22,825 nucleotides of DNA from Spirochaeta sp. GTDB taxonomy: Bacteria > Spirochaetota > Spirochaetia > Spirochaetales_E > Spirochaetaceae_B. The stretch covers positions 1-22,825 of the forward strand of contig JAUUYD010000003.1 in assembly GCA_030590585.1 (NCBI GenBank). Direction: 5' to 3'. Positions within the stretch are counted from its first letter, which is position 1. The number at the start of each line of letters is the position of its first letter. This document shows positions 1 through 7,761 of the stretch, piece after piece. The translations under genes were made by a program, and so were the position numbers. The notes under the pieces were generated by a model that ran no database searches, was not told the DNA's origin, and was given only the letters and a program-made list of their open reading frames with translations.

Positions 1-14
1 TCTATTCTTAGTTC

Positions 15-1781
15 ATGCCGAAAAAGAAAGAATCTTTCATACGTGAATTCCGTACCCTTAAACCTCATATTAAAAAATACAAACGGGCCTATATTACCGG
101 ACTGGCATTTTTGATTCTCACTGACGCGGGACTTATTATTATTCCCCGGATTATGGGAACTGCAGTTGATTTAATTGCCTCAGGAACAGGGAATGCCCCT
201 GAGGTTGGTAAATTGATGCTGATTATCACCGGGTTGGCACTTCTTATAGCCCTGGGCCGATACGGGTGGCGTAACTTCATCATCGGTACCGCCCGTAGAA
301 TCGAGGCTGATCTGAGAACTGAACTCTACGGAAAGCTGCTCTCCCTGACTGAATCTTTTTATGCCCGAAATAAGGTTGGAGATTTAATGGCCCGGGCCAC
401 AAACGATCTCCACGCTGTAAGAATGGCAAGCGGTATGGCGCTGATTGCATTTGTGGATGGGGTGTTCATGCTCATTGTAATCCTCATCACATTATTCATC
501 AGCTATGGGAAACTGGGGCTTCTTATAGTCATCCCGCTGCCTCTTGTCACGTCCATGGCACTGATACTCGGCCGCCTCATCGGTCCCCTCTTCCGTAAGG
601 TTCAGGAAAACTTTGCCCGAATCAGCGAACATGTGCAGGAAACATTTGTAGGTATACGTGTTATCAAGTCATTTGCAAGAGAAAAGTATGCCCTGGATAC
701 GTTTTCCCGGATTAATGCCGAATACGGCAGCGCCAACATGTCACTGGTACGATTCTGGGGCTTGTTGTTTCCTGCCATGGGTTTTGTCGCGGGACTTACG
801 GTTCTTCTGCTTTTGTATTTCGGAGGACGGCAGGTCATTGGCGGACAGATGAGCCCTGGTGATTTTCTTGCCGCGTTATCATACCTTGGAATGCTGCTAT
901 GGCCGGCAATGGGTGCAGGATGGGTTATCAATATCCTGCAGAGAGGCGCGGCATCAATGAAAAGGATAAATGCCGTTCTTGAAGAAATCCCCGATATAGA
1001 TGATTTACCCGATGCGGCTGATCAGGTTCCGTCAGGAGAGCTGGAATTCCGTTCTGTAAACTTTGCGTATAATGAATCCGAAGTGATTCTTAAGGATGTG
1101 AGTTTTATCGCTTATCAGGGAGGCTCTACCGGGGTTCTGGGGCGAACAGGATGCGGTAAAACAACTCTGGTTAAACTACTGCCCCGATTGATCGACCCGC
1201 CTGAGAATTCGGTTCTGATAGGGGGCATTGATATCCGTCGATTCAAACGCAGCTCCCTCAGAACTGCCCTGGGTGTCGTACCTCAGGATGTTTTTCTGTT
1301 CTCGGAAACAATCAGGGAGAATATTCTTTTTGCCAGACCCGATGCCTCTGAAGAGGAAGTTGAGAATGTTATTGATGCCGCGGGGCTGCGTTCCGACCTG
1401 CCCTTTTTCCCTGAGGGCCTTGAAACTCAAGTCGGAGAGAAGGGAGTAACCCTCTCCGGAGGTCAGAAACAACGTATCGCCATTGCACGGGCATTGATAT
1501 CCAACCCGGAAATACTCATCCTCGATGACGCTCTATCAGCTGTTGACGCAGAAACTGAAGAGAGAATACTGGAAAATCTTTTTATGCTCCGCAGGGGAAA
1601 AACAACCTTGATGATCTCACACAGAGTCTCAGCGCTCTCACGATGCGACCGCTGTATCGTGATGGAAGAAGGAATGATAAGTGCATCCGGCACTCACAGC
1701 GAACTTATATCAAAAGATGGTTTTTACCGCGAAATCGCAAAATTACAGAAATTGGAACACATCGAGGAGGAAAGCGCATGA
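15..1781 (+). CDS. ABC exporter subunit A (heterodimer half with degenerate ATP site)
   Basis: This is a 588-residue half-transporter: an N-terminal six-helix exporter domain (about residues 20-310) followed by an ATPase domain. Visible motifs are Walker A GRTGCGKTT (about 375-383), Q-loop PQDVF, signature LSGGQ (480-484), Walker B ILILDDA (500-506) and the H-loop ISHR (about 535). The catalytic Glu after Walker B is Asp505. In TM287/288- and BmrCD-type heterodimers this marks the subunit carrying the degenerate site. Its stop overlaps the start of the partner by 4 nt, so the two are translated together and probably form one inner-membrane drug or lipid exporter. The substrate cannot be read from sequence. 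The start is the first ATG in the window; upstream context is cut off. Confidence 0.93.
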   Translation: MPKKKESFIREFRTLKPHIKKYKRAYITGLAFLILTDAGLIIIPRIMGTAVDLIASGTGNAPEVGKLMLIITGLALLIALGRYGWRNFIIGTARRIEADLRTELYGKLLSLTESFYARNKVGDLMARATNDLHAVRMASGMALIAFVDGVFMLIVILITLFISYGKLGLLIVIPLPLVTSMALILGRLIGPLFRKVQENFARISEHVQETFVGIRVIKSFAREKYALDTFSRINAEYGSANMSLVRFWGLLFPAMGFVAGLTVLLLLYFGGRQVIGGQMSPGDFLAALSYLGMLLWPAMGAGWVINILQRGAASMKRINAVLEEIPDIDDLPDAADQVPSGELEFRSVNFAYNESEVILKDVSFIAYQGGSTGVLGRTGCGKTTLVKLLPRLIDPPENSVLIGGIDIRRFKRSSLRTALGVVPQDVFLFSETIRENILFARPDASEEEVENVIDAAGLRSDLPFFPEGLETQVGEKGVTLSGGQKQRIAIARALISNPEILILDDALSAVDAETEERILENLFMLRRGKTTLMISHRVSALSRCDRCIVMEEGMISASGTHSELISKDGFYREIAKLQKLEHIEEESA

Positions 1782-3940
1782 GCAGTTCTCCCGACAGTGC
1801 TGATGGAATTATCCGGGGTAATACCCCCGAAGTAATGAAGCGCCTGCTGGCCTATCTCAAACCTTACAGGATTGCAGGTCTGCTGACTTTATTTGCCTTG
1901 ATTATTGCAACAGCCGCGGAATTGATGCTGCCCATAGTGATGAAAAAAACTCTGGATGATCATCTTCTCCGTTACGAAATCCGTTTATCCACGCAATCGG
2001 TTCAAAGCGCCGCAGCCGGAAATGGTCCTGCTGAATTAGATTCTGAACTGGCTGTCGAACTGTTGGAAACGGGTATATCAATCGGTAAACACCTTTTTGT
2101 TTCAACCCAGTCCCTCTCAGATCTCAGTGCTGAGGATAAGACGGCCGGTAAAAATGCGGGATGGCTGGATGATGAAAACTGGTACACAATTATTTCTCCC
2201 GATCCGGAAGCTCTTTCAGTAATAAAGCAATATCCACAGCTCTTTGTCGAAGATGAATCTGCAGATATCTTCGCAATTAAAATATCAGATCGTAAAACCA
2301 TGACAATCGAAGAACTTAAAAATCTTCGCTCCGGAGATATTAACGGGCTGAAAAACCGTTCTCTGCATTATCTACTGATGCTGCTCATAGTACTGGTTTT
2401 CACATTCGTTCAGGTATATCTGGCTTCATGGATCGGTCAGAAAATCATGGCGGACATCAGGCAGGGACTGCTGGGTCATATCATGAGGCAATCATTAAGA
2501 TATCTTGGGCGAACACCCGTCGGCAGTCTTGTATCCCGTACAGCGAATGATGTGGAGACAATTAATGAGTTCTTCACAAACGTCACCATTTCATTTCTCA
2601 AGGACGGCGTCATGATGGCCGGCGTGGTGGTGGTGATTTTCGCTTTGGATAAACAACTTGCTCTTGTTACACTAGTAACCCTGATACCCACCATCATCCT
2701 TATTATCTTATTCCAGAAAAGTGTTCGGGAATCCTTCCGGCATGTGCGGGCCAGGCTCAGTTCTGTGAACTCCTACCTTTCAGAAAGGCTGAGCGGAATG
2801 TCCACGGTACAGCTTTTTTCTACAGAAAAACGAAGCAGCCGGGAATTCGAGTCCAGAAGTGGAGCATTACTCAAGGCACAGATCACTCAGATGAGAATCA
2901 TGGCTGTTTTCCGTCCCATGATCGATACAATCGCCTCGGTAGCTATAGCCCTGGTTATATGGTATTCCACAGATTTACATGACAGCGGATTGTTGACCCT
3001 GGGAGTTCTTATCGCTTTTATCGAACTCATACAGAAATTTTTTCAACCAGTCAGGGATATCGCTGAAAAATTCAATATTCTGCAGTCCGCCATGGCAGGA
3101 GGTGAGCGAATCTTCGCGATGATGGATACTGTCGACAAAATCCCCGATGGGAATGATGATAAAGAAGACAGCAAATATGAATCGGCCCTCGGTGAAATAC
3201 TTTTTGAAAACGTACATTTCTCATATGTCCCGGGAGAAAAGGTGTTAAAAGGGTTGAGTTTCAGTATCCGGTCTGGAGAAACCATTGCCATTGTCGGTGC
3301 TACAGGTGCCGGTAAAACAACCATCGCAAACCTCATTACACGATTATGGGATCCTGACGAGGGCCGCGTACTTCTGGATGGAAAAGATGTCCGGAACAGG
3401 CCGCTGCAGGAACTGAGGAGTACAGTACAGCCTGTACAGCAGGATGTATTTCTCTTTGCCGGAACAGTTTGGGACAACATTGATCTGGATCTCGGTTTAT
3501 CGAAAGCTCAGATTATCAACGCAGCGAAACTTTCCCGAGCTGATGCTTTTATCAAGGCTCTTCCCGAGGGATACGACACTCAAATCACCGAAGGTGCCGG
3601 TAATCTGTCCGCCGGTCAGCGGCAGCTGATTGCCTTTGCCCGTATCATCGCGCATAACCCAAGGGTAATTATCCTGGACGAGGCAACTGCAAATGTTGAT
3701 ACGGAGACCGAATCACTGCTTCAGGAAGGTTTAGAGCAGCTTCTGGAAAATCGAACGGCACTGATTATTGCTCACAGGTTATCAACAATCAGAAGAGCGG
3801 ACCGTATTATGGTTATTGGACATGGTAAAATGATTGAAGAGGGAAGCCATAATGAACTTCTCAATCAAAAGGGTGTCTACCATAATCTTTATAAACTTCA
3901 GTTCGCCGAAGGAAGGCTTGAGGACGAAGCTTCCCTTTAA
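1778..3940 (+). CDS. ABC exporter subunit B (canonical Walker B, with periplasmic insertion)
   Basis: This is a 720-residue partner of the preceding gene. The start at ATG 1778 follows AGGAGG and overlaps the upstream stop as ATGA; a longer open frame exists but lacks such a site. The ATPase domain has Walker A GATGAGKTT (about 507-515), signature LSAGQ (610-614, one change from LSGGQ), Walker B IILDEA with Glu635, and the H-loop IAHR. The complementary defects (Asp505 in subunit A, LSAGQ here) place one degenerate and one consensus ATP site in the dimer, as in characterised heterodimeric exporters. About 125 residues lie between the first and second membrane helices (about 60-185), which homologous half-transporters usually lack. 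By topology this insert should face the periplasm. Confidence 0.93.
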   Translation: MSSSPDSADGIIRGNTPEVMKRLLAYLKPYRIAGLLTLFALIIATAAELMLPIVMKKTLDDHLLRYEIRLSTQSVQSAAAGNGPAELDSELAVELLETGISIGKHLFVSTQSLSDLSAEDKTAGKNAGWLDDENWYTIISPDPEALSVIKQYPQLFVEDESADIFAIKISDRKTMTIEELKNLRSGDINGLKNRSLHYLLMLLIVLVFTFVQVYLASWIGQKIMADIRQGLLGHIMRQSLRYLGRTPVGSLVSRTANDVETINEFFTNVTISFLKDGVMMAGVVVVIFALDKQLALVTLVTLIPTIILIILFQKSVRESFRHVRARLSSVNSYLSERLSGMSTVQLFSTEKRSSREFESRSGALLKAQITQMRIMAVFRPMIDTIASVAIALVIWYSTDLHDSGLLTLGVLIAFIELIQKFFQPVRDIAEKFNILQSAMAGGERIFAMMDTVDKIPDGNDDKEDSKYESALGEILFENVHFSYVPGEKVLKGLSFSIRSGETIAIVGATGAGKTTIANLITRLWDPDEGRVLLDGKDVRNRPLQELRSTVQPVQQDVFLFAGTVWDNIDLDLGLSKAQIINAAKLSRADAFIKALPEGYDTQITEGAGNLSAGQRQLIAFARIIAHNPRVIILDEATANVDTETESLLQEGLEQLLENRTALIIAHRLSTIRRADRIMVIGHGKMIEEGSHNELLNQKGVYHNLYKLQFAEGRLEDEASL

Positions 3941-3975
3941 AAAAGGGGATTGTCCGACGGACAGTCCCCTTCATT
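3939..3975. terminator. bidirectional Rho-independent terminator
   Basis: A 13-bp stem (3943-3955 with 3959-3971, one G-U pair, 3-nt loop) has an A run on its left and T-rich sequence on its right. It sits between the stop of the ABC operon and the stop of the convergent minus-strand barrel gene, so it can end both transcripts. The minus-strand reading has the better U tract. Confidence 0.85.
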
Positions 3976-3994
3976 CATTTAAAAACTTGTAATT

Positions 3995-5380
3995 CTAGAA
4001 GTGGAGTCTCACCATCAGGTCTCCGCCAATCGGGACATTATTAATATCACTGACGGTAAAGACATCGTCATGAACCTTAAGCTCTCCGTACAGCTCCAGG
4101 AAAAGAAGATCCAGACCCGCACCAACGCTCAGATAATGATCATAATACTGACTTCCGATTTTCAGGAACTCAAAGAATGTGAAATTGGCCCCGAAGCGCA
4201 TATGAGACAGTGTACGATTCATAGCGGCCTCAAAATCATCACCGTTATCGGCGACATCCCGGGCATACCCGATCACATTGTACATATCAAAACTGAGCTT
4301 GGGCCGGACAAAACGCCAATCTGGCTGCCAGGTGATACCGGCATCCATATCCATGGTAATTTCATAGTTCAAGCTGTCCATGAGATAATCGCCGGAATCC
4401 AAAAGGCCGAGGATTCCATCGGCAGTATGGGGCGTATCAGCTTCGGTGTACCCGACCACATCATTGAACACAATACCGATCCCAAGTGCGGGTGTCGGCC
4501 GCCAGACAGCGCCAAGGTCAATACCCCATGTATAGCCGTAATTGACAGTATTCGGATCACTGAGAAGGGAGTTGAAATCATCAAAACCAACAGGTGAAGT
4601 ATTTTTCATCAGTATTCCATAATTACCTGAAATACCAAGGGCCAGCTTTCCTTCAAAGAGATTATAACCACCACCTGCGATTACACCGAGTTCGTTGTAA
4701 ATTGTTTTCAGACCGAATTCCTGATTTGAAGAATCCATGAAGGCAACAGCTACTGCATGATCATAGATACCCAGACCGAAACCTTTAATTAAAAATCCTG
4801 TTTTAAAGCTGGCTAAAGCATCGATAGAAACTTCCGAAGGCAAAGCCGCATAGAATGCCGCGTTGGTTCCATCAACAACAGCCGCGAGGTTGTTCTCGAT
4901 GGTCTCCATCTCACTGCCAGGGCCGGTAGTAAGGTTTTCCGCTGCAGTCATTACAGCTTCAGGATCAGCCCAATTAACACTGGTCCAATCAAGAGCAGTC
5001 CCACCGAACAATGAATCAATCAAAGCCTGATCAACAACACCTGAATCAACAAGCTCTACAAGTGTGACAGCAGCATCAGCAAGATCCGCAGGCTCCGTCA
5101 GCCCGCCGCCGCCGCTATCCATCATACTCATGGCCATATCAGCCATACCTATAAACAGTGTGACATCATTAACCGTCGACCGGGTTCCAACATTCAGCGA
5201 TAATTCAAAACCGCTCTGACCGGCAGTACCGGCGGGGTTGACGAACAGGGAGTTGAATCCGCCCCGTTCTCCGACATAGGGATCAGAAGTCTTCTTCTCA
5301 TCTTCAAAGATGGTTCCGGCAAAAATCATTGCCGGCAACATCAGTAAGGCAATTAAAATGATAATAATGCGCTGATTCAC
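3995..5380 (-). CDS. exported outer-membrane barrel-like protein with NPAG motif
   Basis: This is 461 residues from a GTG at 5380, chosen because GGAGGT lies 7 nt upstream; the open frame runs 27 codons further with no ribosome site. A signal peptide (short basic start, hydrophobic core, cleavage near IFA-GT) is followed by FNSLFVNPAGTA at about residues 42-53. That motif recalls FadL/PorV/TraF-like barrels. Alternating strands rich in Gly and aromatic residues follow, and the protein ends in Phe, as outer-membrane barrels do. Residues about 78-185 look helical and acidic and interrupt the strands. I do not recognise a specific family or ligand. It is a single gene facing the ABC operon, with its own 5' region. 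Confidence 0.75.
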   Translation of the reverse strand: MNQRIIIILIALLMLPAMIFAGTIFEDEKKTSDPYVGERGGFNSLFVNPAGTAGQSGFELSLNVGTRSTVNDVTLFIGMADMAMSMMDSGGGGLTEPADLADAAVTLVELVDSGVVDQALIDSLFGGTALDWTSVNWADPEAVMTAAENLTTGPGSEMETIENNLAAVVDGTNAAFYAALPSEVSIDALASFKTGFLIKGFGLGIYDHAVAVAFMDSSNQEFGLKTIYNELGVIAGGGYNLFEGKLALGISGNYGILMKNTSPVGFDDFNSLLSDPNTVNYGYTWGIDLGAVWRPTPALGIGIVFNDVVGYTEADTPHTADGILGLLDSGDYLMDSLNYEITMDMDAGITWQPDWRFVRPKLSFDMYNVIGYARDVADNGDDFEAAMNRTLSHMRFGANFTFFEFLKIGSQYYDHYLSVGAGLDLLFLELYGELKVHDDVFTVSDINNVPIGGDLMVRLHF

Positions 5381-5393
5381 GAGTGTACCTCCG

Positions 5394-5433
5394 GACCGAT
5401 CTTCATATCGGTCAGCATTGCCGCCCCTGCGGC
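5394..5433 (-). promoter_or_regulatory. two hairpins next to the ribosome binding site of the barrel gene
   Basis: On the minus strand, GCCGC-aggg-GCGGC (5420-5433) is followed by GACCGAT-atgaag-ATCGGTC (5394-5413). The second stem ends directly beside the CCGGAGGT ribosome binding site of the GTG start at 5380. The structures could stabilise the mRNA or control ribosome access. They match no riboswitch class I know. Confidence 0.45.
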
Positions 5434-5725
5434 GTTGAAATATTTTGCACTTTGGTGTCATTGGTACTTTTCGTAATTATTATATTTTTACATATCATGC
5501 TTTAACTCTATCACGCTAACTTAAACCCATCCAAGCATATAATCAGGTACTTCAATATTCAAAAGATATGAGCCATTATCACAAATTATGAATATTTCTT
5601 TACACATTAAAGAATTAATATTAAATATACCGAAAAAACATCTTTGTACCATCCGTAGTTTTTCAATGAAGGAACGATGAAGACAATCCATCATCTGTAT
5701 TAATTATCGGAAAAGTTCCTCCTGA

Positions 5726-5755
5726 TTGGCATTTACCCGTCTGTGGAATTATCTT
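5726..5755 (+). promoter_or_regulatory. possible psuG promoter giving a nearly leaderless mRNA
   Basis: TTGGCA (5726-5731) lies 18 nt before TATCTT (5750-5755). Transcription would begin about where the psuG ATG (5762) lies, and no good ribosome binding site precedes that ATG. The -10 box is weak, so this is tentative. Confidence 0.3.
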
Positions 5756-5761
5756 TAATGC

Positions 5762-6679
5762 ATGGAACGAATCCCTCTCGATATGACTCCTGAAGTATCT
5801 GATGATATAAGCGACAACCGGCCGGTGCTGGCAATGGAATCCACGATTATATCTCACGGTATGCCCTATCCTGAGAATGTTGAGACGGCACTTCGTGTAG
5901 AAGACATTGCCAGGCAGGATGGAGCTGTTCCAGCCACTATCGCCATTATTGAAGGCCGGCTGAAAGTTGGATTAACCCCTGATGAAATTGACAGGTTCGG
6001 CAGGCAGGGTTCAACCATTACCAAAGCCAGCCGGAGAGATCTGCCAATCCTGATCGCTTCAGGAGAAAGTGGAGCTACGACAGTTGCAGCAACCATGATT
6101 ATTGCCGCTCTGGCCGGGGTTAGAGTTTTCGCGACAGGAGGAATCGGTGGTGTTCACCGCGGTGCTTCTGAGTCATTTGACATATCCGCCGATCTCGAGG
6201 AATTATCCAGAACAGAAGTTGCAGTAATCTGTGCTGGAGTTAAATCAATACTGGATATAGGTTTGACTCTTGAATATTTGGAAACCCGCGGCGTACCGGT
6301 ACTGGGATATCAAAGTGATGAGCTCCCGGCTTTCTATACACCAAGAAGCGGTTTCACCCTCGATAAAAGAGTTGAAGAACCCGAGGAGATCGCGGAAATA
6401 ATGCATGTACAGTGGTCTATGGGTCTGGGAGGCGGTCTCGTGATCGCCCAACCCGTTCCCGATGAACTGGCCATGGATGAATCAATCATTAATGAGGCTA
6501 TAAATGAAGCTCTTGAAGAAGCTGATAGACGATTAATCAACGGTAAGGAGATAACTCCCTTTCTATTGAGTAAAGTTTCAGAACTGACAGGAGGGATGAG
6601 CCTCAAAGCCAATATAGCCCTGGTGGAAAATAATGTCCGTCTTGGTGCAAGGATTGCAGTCGCATATAAGACAATCTAA
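5762..6679 (+). CDS. psuG: pseudouridine-5'-phosphate glycosidase
   Basis: PsuG reversibly splits pseudouridine 5'-phosphate into uracil and ribose 5-phosphate, breaking the C-C glycosidic bond in the cytosol. The 305 residues match the family over their whole length: MESTIISHGMPYPEN near the start, GATTVAATM, the ATGGIGGVHRG stretch and ILDIGLTLEYLETRG. The three catalytic residues known from the E. coli enzyme (Glu31, Lys93, Lys166) appear here as Glu26, Lys88 and Lys161, each shifted by five. The usual kinase partner PsuK is not adjacent. The start is the first ATG of the frame and has no strong ribosome binding site. A terminator follows immediately. Confidence 0.97.
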   Translation: MERIPLDMTPEVSDDISDNRPVLAMESTIISHGMPYPENVETALRVEDIARQDGAVPATIAIIEGRLKVGLTPDEIDRFGRQGSTITKASRRDLPILIASGESGATTVAATMIIAALAGVRVFATGGIGGVHRGASESFDISADLEELSRTEVAVICAGVKSILDIGLTLEYLETRGVPVLGYQSDELPAFYTPRSGFTLDKRVEEPEEIAEIMHVQWSMGLGGGLVIAQPVPDELAMDESIINEAINEALEEADRRLINGKEITPFLLSKVSELTGGMSLKANIALVENNVRLGARIAVAYKTI

Positions 6680-6680
6680 C

Positions 6681-6710
6681 AAAAAAGAAGCGCCGAAGCG
6701 GTTCTTTTTT
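6681..6710. terminator. bidirectional terminator between psuG and the TetR gene
   Basis: A nine-base arm AAAAAAGAA pairs with TTCTTTTTT around a CGC-CGAA-GCG tip, with one G-G mismatch. It has a U tract in both readings and lies 1 nt after the psuG stop and 20 nt after the stop of the convergent repressor. Confidence 0.8.
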
Positions 6711-6730
6711 GCTCCTGATGACAAGAAGCG

Positions 6731-7279
6731 TCAGGCAACGCGATTAGCTATATCCATCATCATATAGTTAAGGAAATCATTAGCCAGATCACCTGAATGA
6801 CCTTTGTCTGAACGCAGGATTGTGTTAAGACCGTAAATGATTGCCGAAGCAACAGGCATGGCAATTTCCGTACGGCGATCGTTCTTCTTCAGAACATCCA
6901 TCAAAGTATCCCGAAGAATCCCATGTATGTCATCCGCAACCTTCTGGTATTTCGTACCGGTACTGCCGCCGAACAGGATAAGCCATTCAGACCGATGATC
7001 TTTCTGAAGTTCTTTGAAACTGTCCAACAGATAATTCAGCCGAGCTTCAGGTTCTTCCGGCAGGTTGGATTTTAAAGTTTTGATCTCATCAAAAAGGCTG
7101 CCGATGATGGCACCATATAGGTCTTCCTTATTCTTGTAATAACGATAAAGATTTCCCACTGTCATATTCGCACTGGACGCGATAGACCTCATGGAAGCCT
7201 TCTCGAAGCCGCATTTCTTAAATTCACGGCGAGCGGATTTAATTATCCTCTGCCTTACTTCCTCTTTTAAAACCTGCAT
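6731..7279 (-). CDS. TetR/AcrR-family transcriptional regulator
   Basis: This is 182 residues with an N-terminal TetR helix-turn-helix at about 10-55 (IIKSARREFKKCGFEKASM, then VGNLYRYYKNKEDLY, the typical recognition helix). The C-terminal part is a helical ligand-binding and dimerisation domain with no recognisable subfamily signature. The start is ATG 7279 with GGAGG 7 nt upstream. Proteins of this family usually repress their own gene or a neighbour. The nearest candidate target is the divergent nucleotidyltransferase-transporter fusion at 7762, and the 482-bp region between them contains palindromes (7336-7343 and 7480-7510). The ligand and targets are unknown. Confidence 0.93.
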   Translation of the reverse strand: MQVLKEEVRQRIIKSARREFKKCGFEKASMRSIASSANMTVGNLYRYYKNKEDLYGAIIGSLFDEIKTLKSNLPEEPEARLNYLLDSFKELQKDHRSEWLILFGGSTGTKYQKVADDIHGILRDTLMDVLKKNDRRTEIAMPVASAIIYGLNTILRSDKGHSGDLANDFLNYMMMDIANRVA

Positions 7280-7761
7280 ATCAATGCCTCCAAGCTTGTT
7301 CTCTTTGACATCCTAAAAATAAACGATTAGAAAGCGGACGTCCAATGTTGGGGAACTTTTATAGGTTGAACAGGAACACATGTTCTCGTTGCAATCATCA
7401 CACAAAAAACAAGAAACCCACCCCCCCGGGATTTCCAGAACTTGATAGAACAATATTAAGAGCTTCAACGGCTCTCACATCGAACTTGCACAAGTTTCAT
7501 GCAAGTTCGACAAAGATAAATCACAGGCATTATATTATACCTTAATAATTGGATCAACAAAAAATCATATAAATCACACATTATAATTCACACCGTTTCA
7601 CTAAAGCAGAAACCGCTTCATCTCGCGGCTGAGATGGATTCGGATTTCCCCTGGAGTCTATACTGAAAAAATGCCCACTTCCGCGATTTTCTCTAAAAAG
7701 AAATCCTGTCTCTTTTCCCTTTCTTCATGTTCCCCTATTATGCATATACGGAACCTGGAGC
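7280..7761. other. gene-free divergent regulatory region
   Basis: This 482-bp region lies between the divergent TetR gene and the fusion gene. A 66-codon open frame at 7345-7545 has no ribosome site or protein-like composition and was not called. Visible elements are the 8-bp palindrome GGACGTCC (7336-7343) near the expected TetR promoter, a run of seven C at about 7420, the long palindrome at 7480-7510, a small CATCTC/GAGATG hairpin at about 7618-7635, and a TATACT at about 7659 that could be the -10 box for the fusion gene. Confidence 0.5.
7480..7510. repeat. 11-bp inverted repeat with TGCAAGTT half-sites
   Basis: CGAACTTGCA (7481-7490) and TGCAAGTTCG (7500-7509) are perfect inverted arms, extended by a T-A pair at 7480/7510, around a 9-nt loop. 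The loop itself contains CAAGTT. No U tract follows on either strand, so this is more likely an operator or RNA structure than a terminator. Confidence 0.7.

Larger units (their letters stand above)
5381..5761. other. AT-rich intergenic region between divergent genes
   Basis: This 381-bp region has no convincing gene. It holds the 5' region of the minus-strand barrel gene, with a perfect minus-strand TATAAT at 5479-5484 but only a poor -35 box. It also holds the start region of psuG. The middle (about 5460-5640) is very A+T rich with no clear repeats. Confidence 0.5.

Noticed and set aside
4001..4597. 198-codon plus-strand open frame antisense to the barrel gene.
   Set aside because: It has no signal, domain or ribosome site; the opposite strand has a convincing exported protein with a good start.
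7345..7545. 66-codon plus-strand open frame in the TetR-fusion intergenic region.
   Set aside because: It has no ribosome site and low-complexity Asn/His/Thr-rich translation, crosses the palindrome at 7480-7510, and resembles no protein.
7618..7700. GGCTGAGATGG near 7627-7637, reminiscent of the TPP riboswitch (THI box) core, upstream of the fusion gene.
   Set aside because: The remaining conserved TPP elements (the ACCTGAT...GGATAATGCC part and closing stem) are not present in the right order, so the match is a short coincidence.
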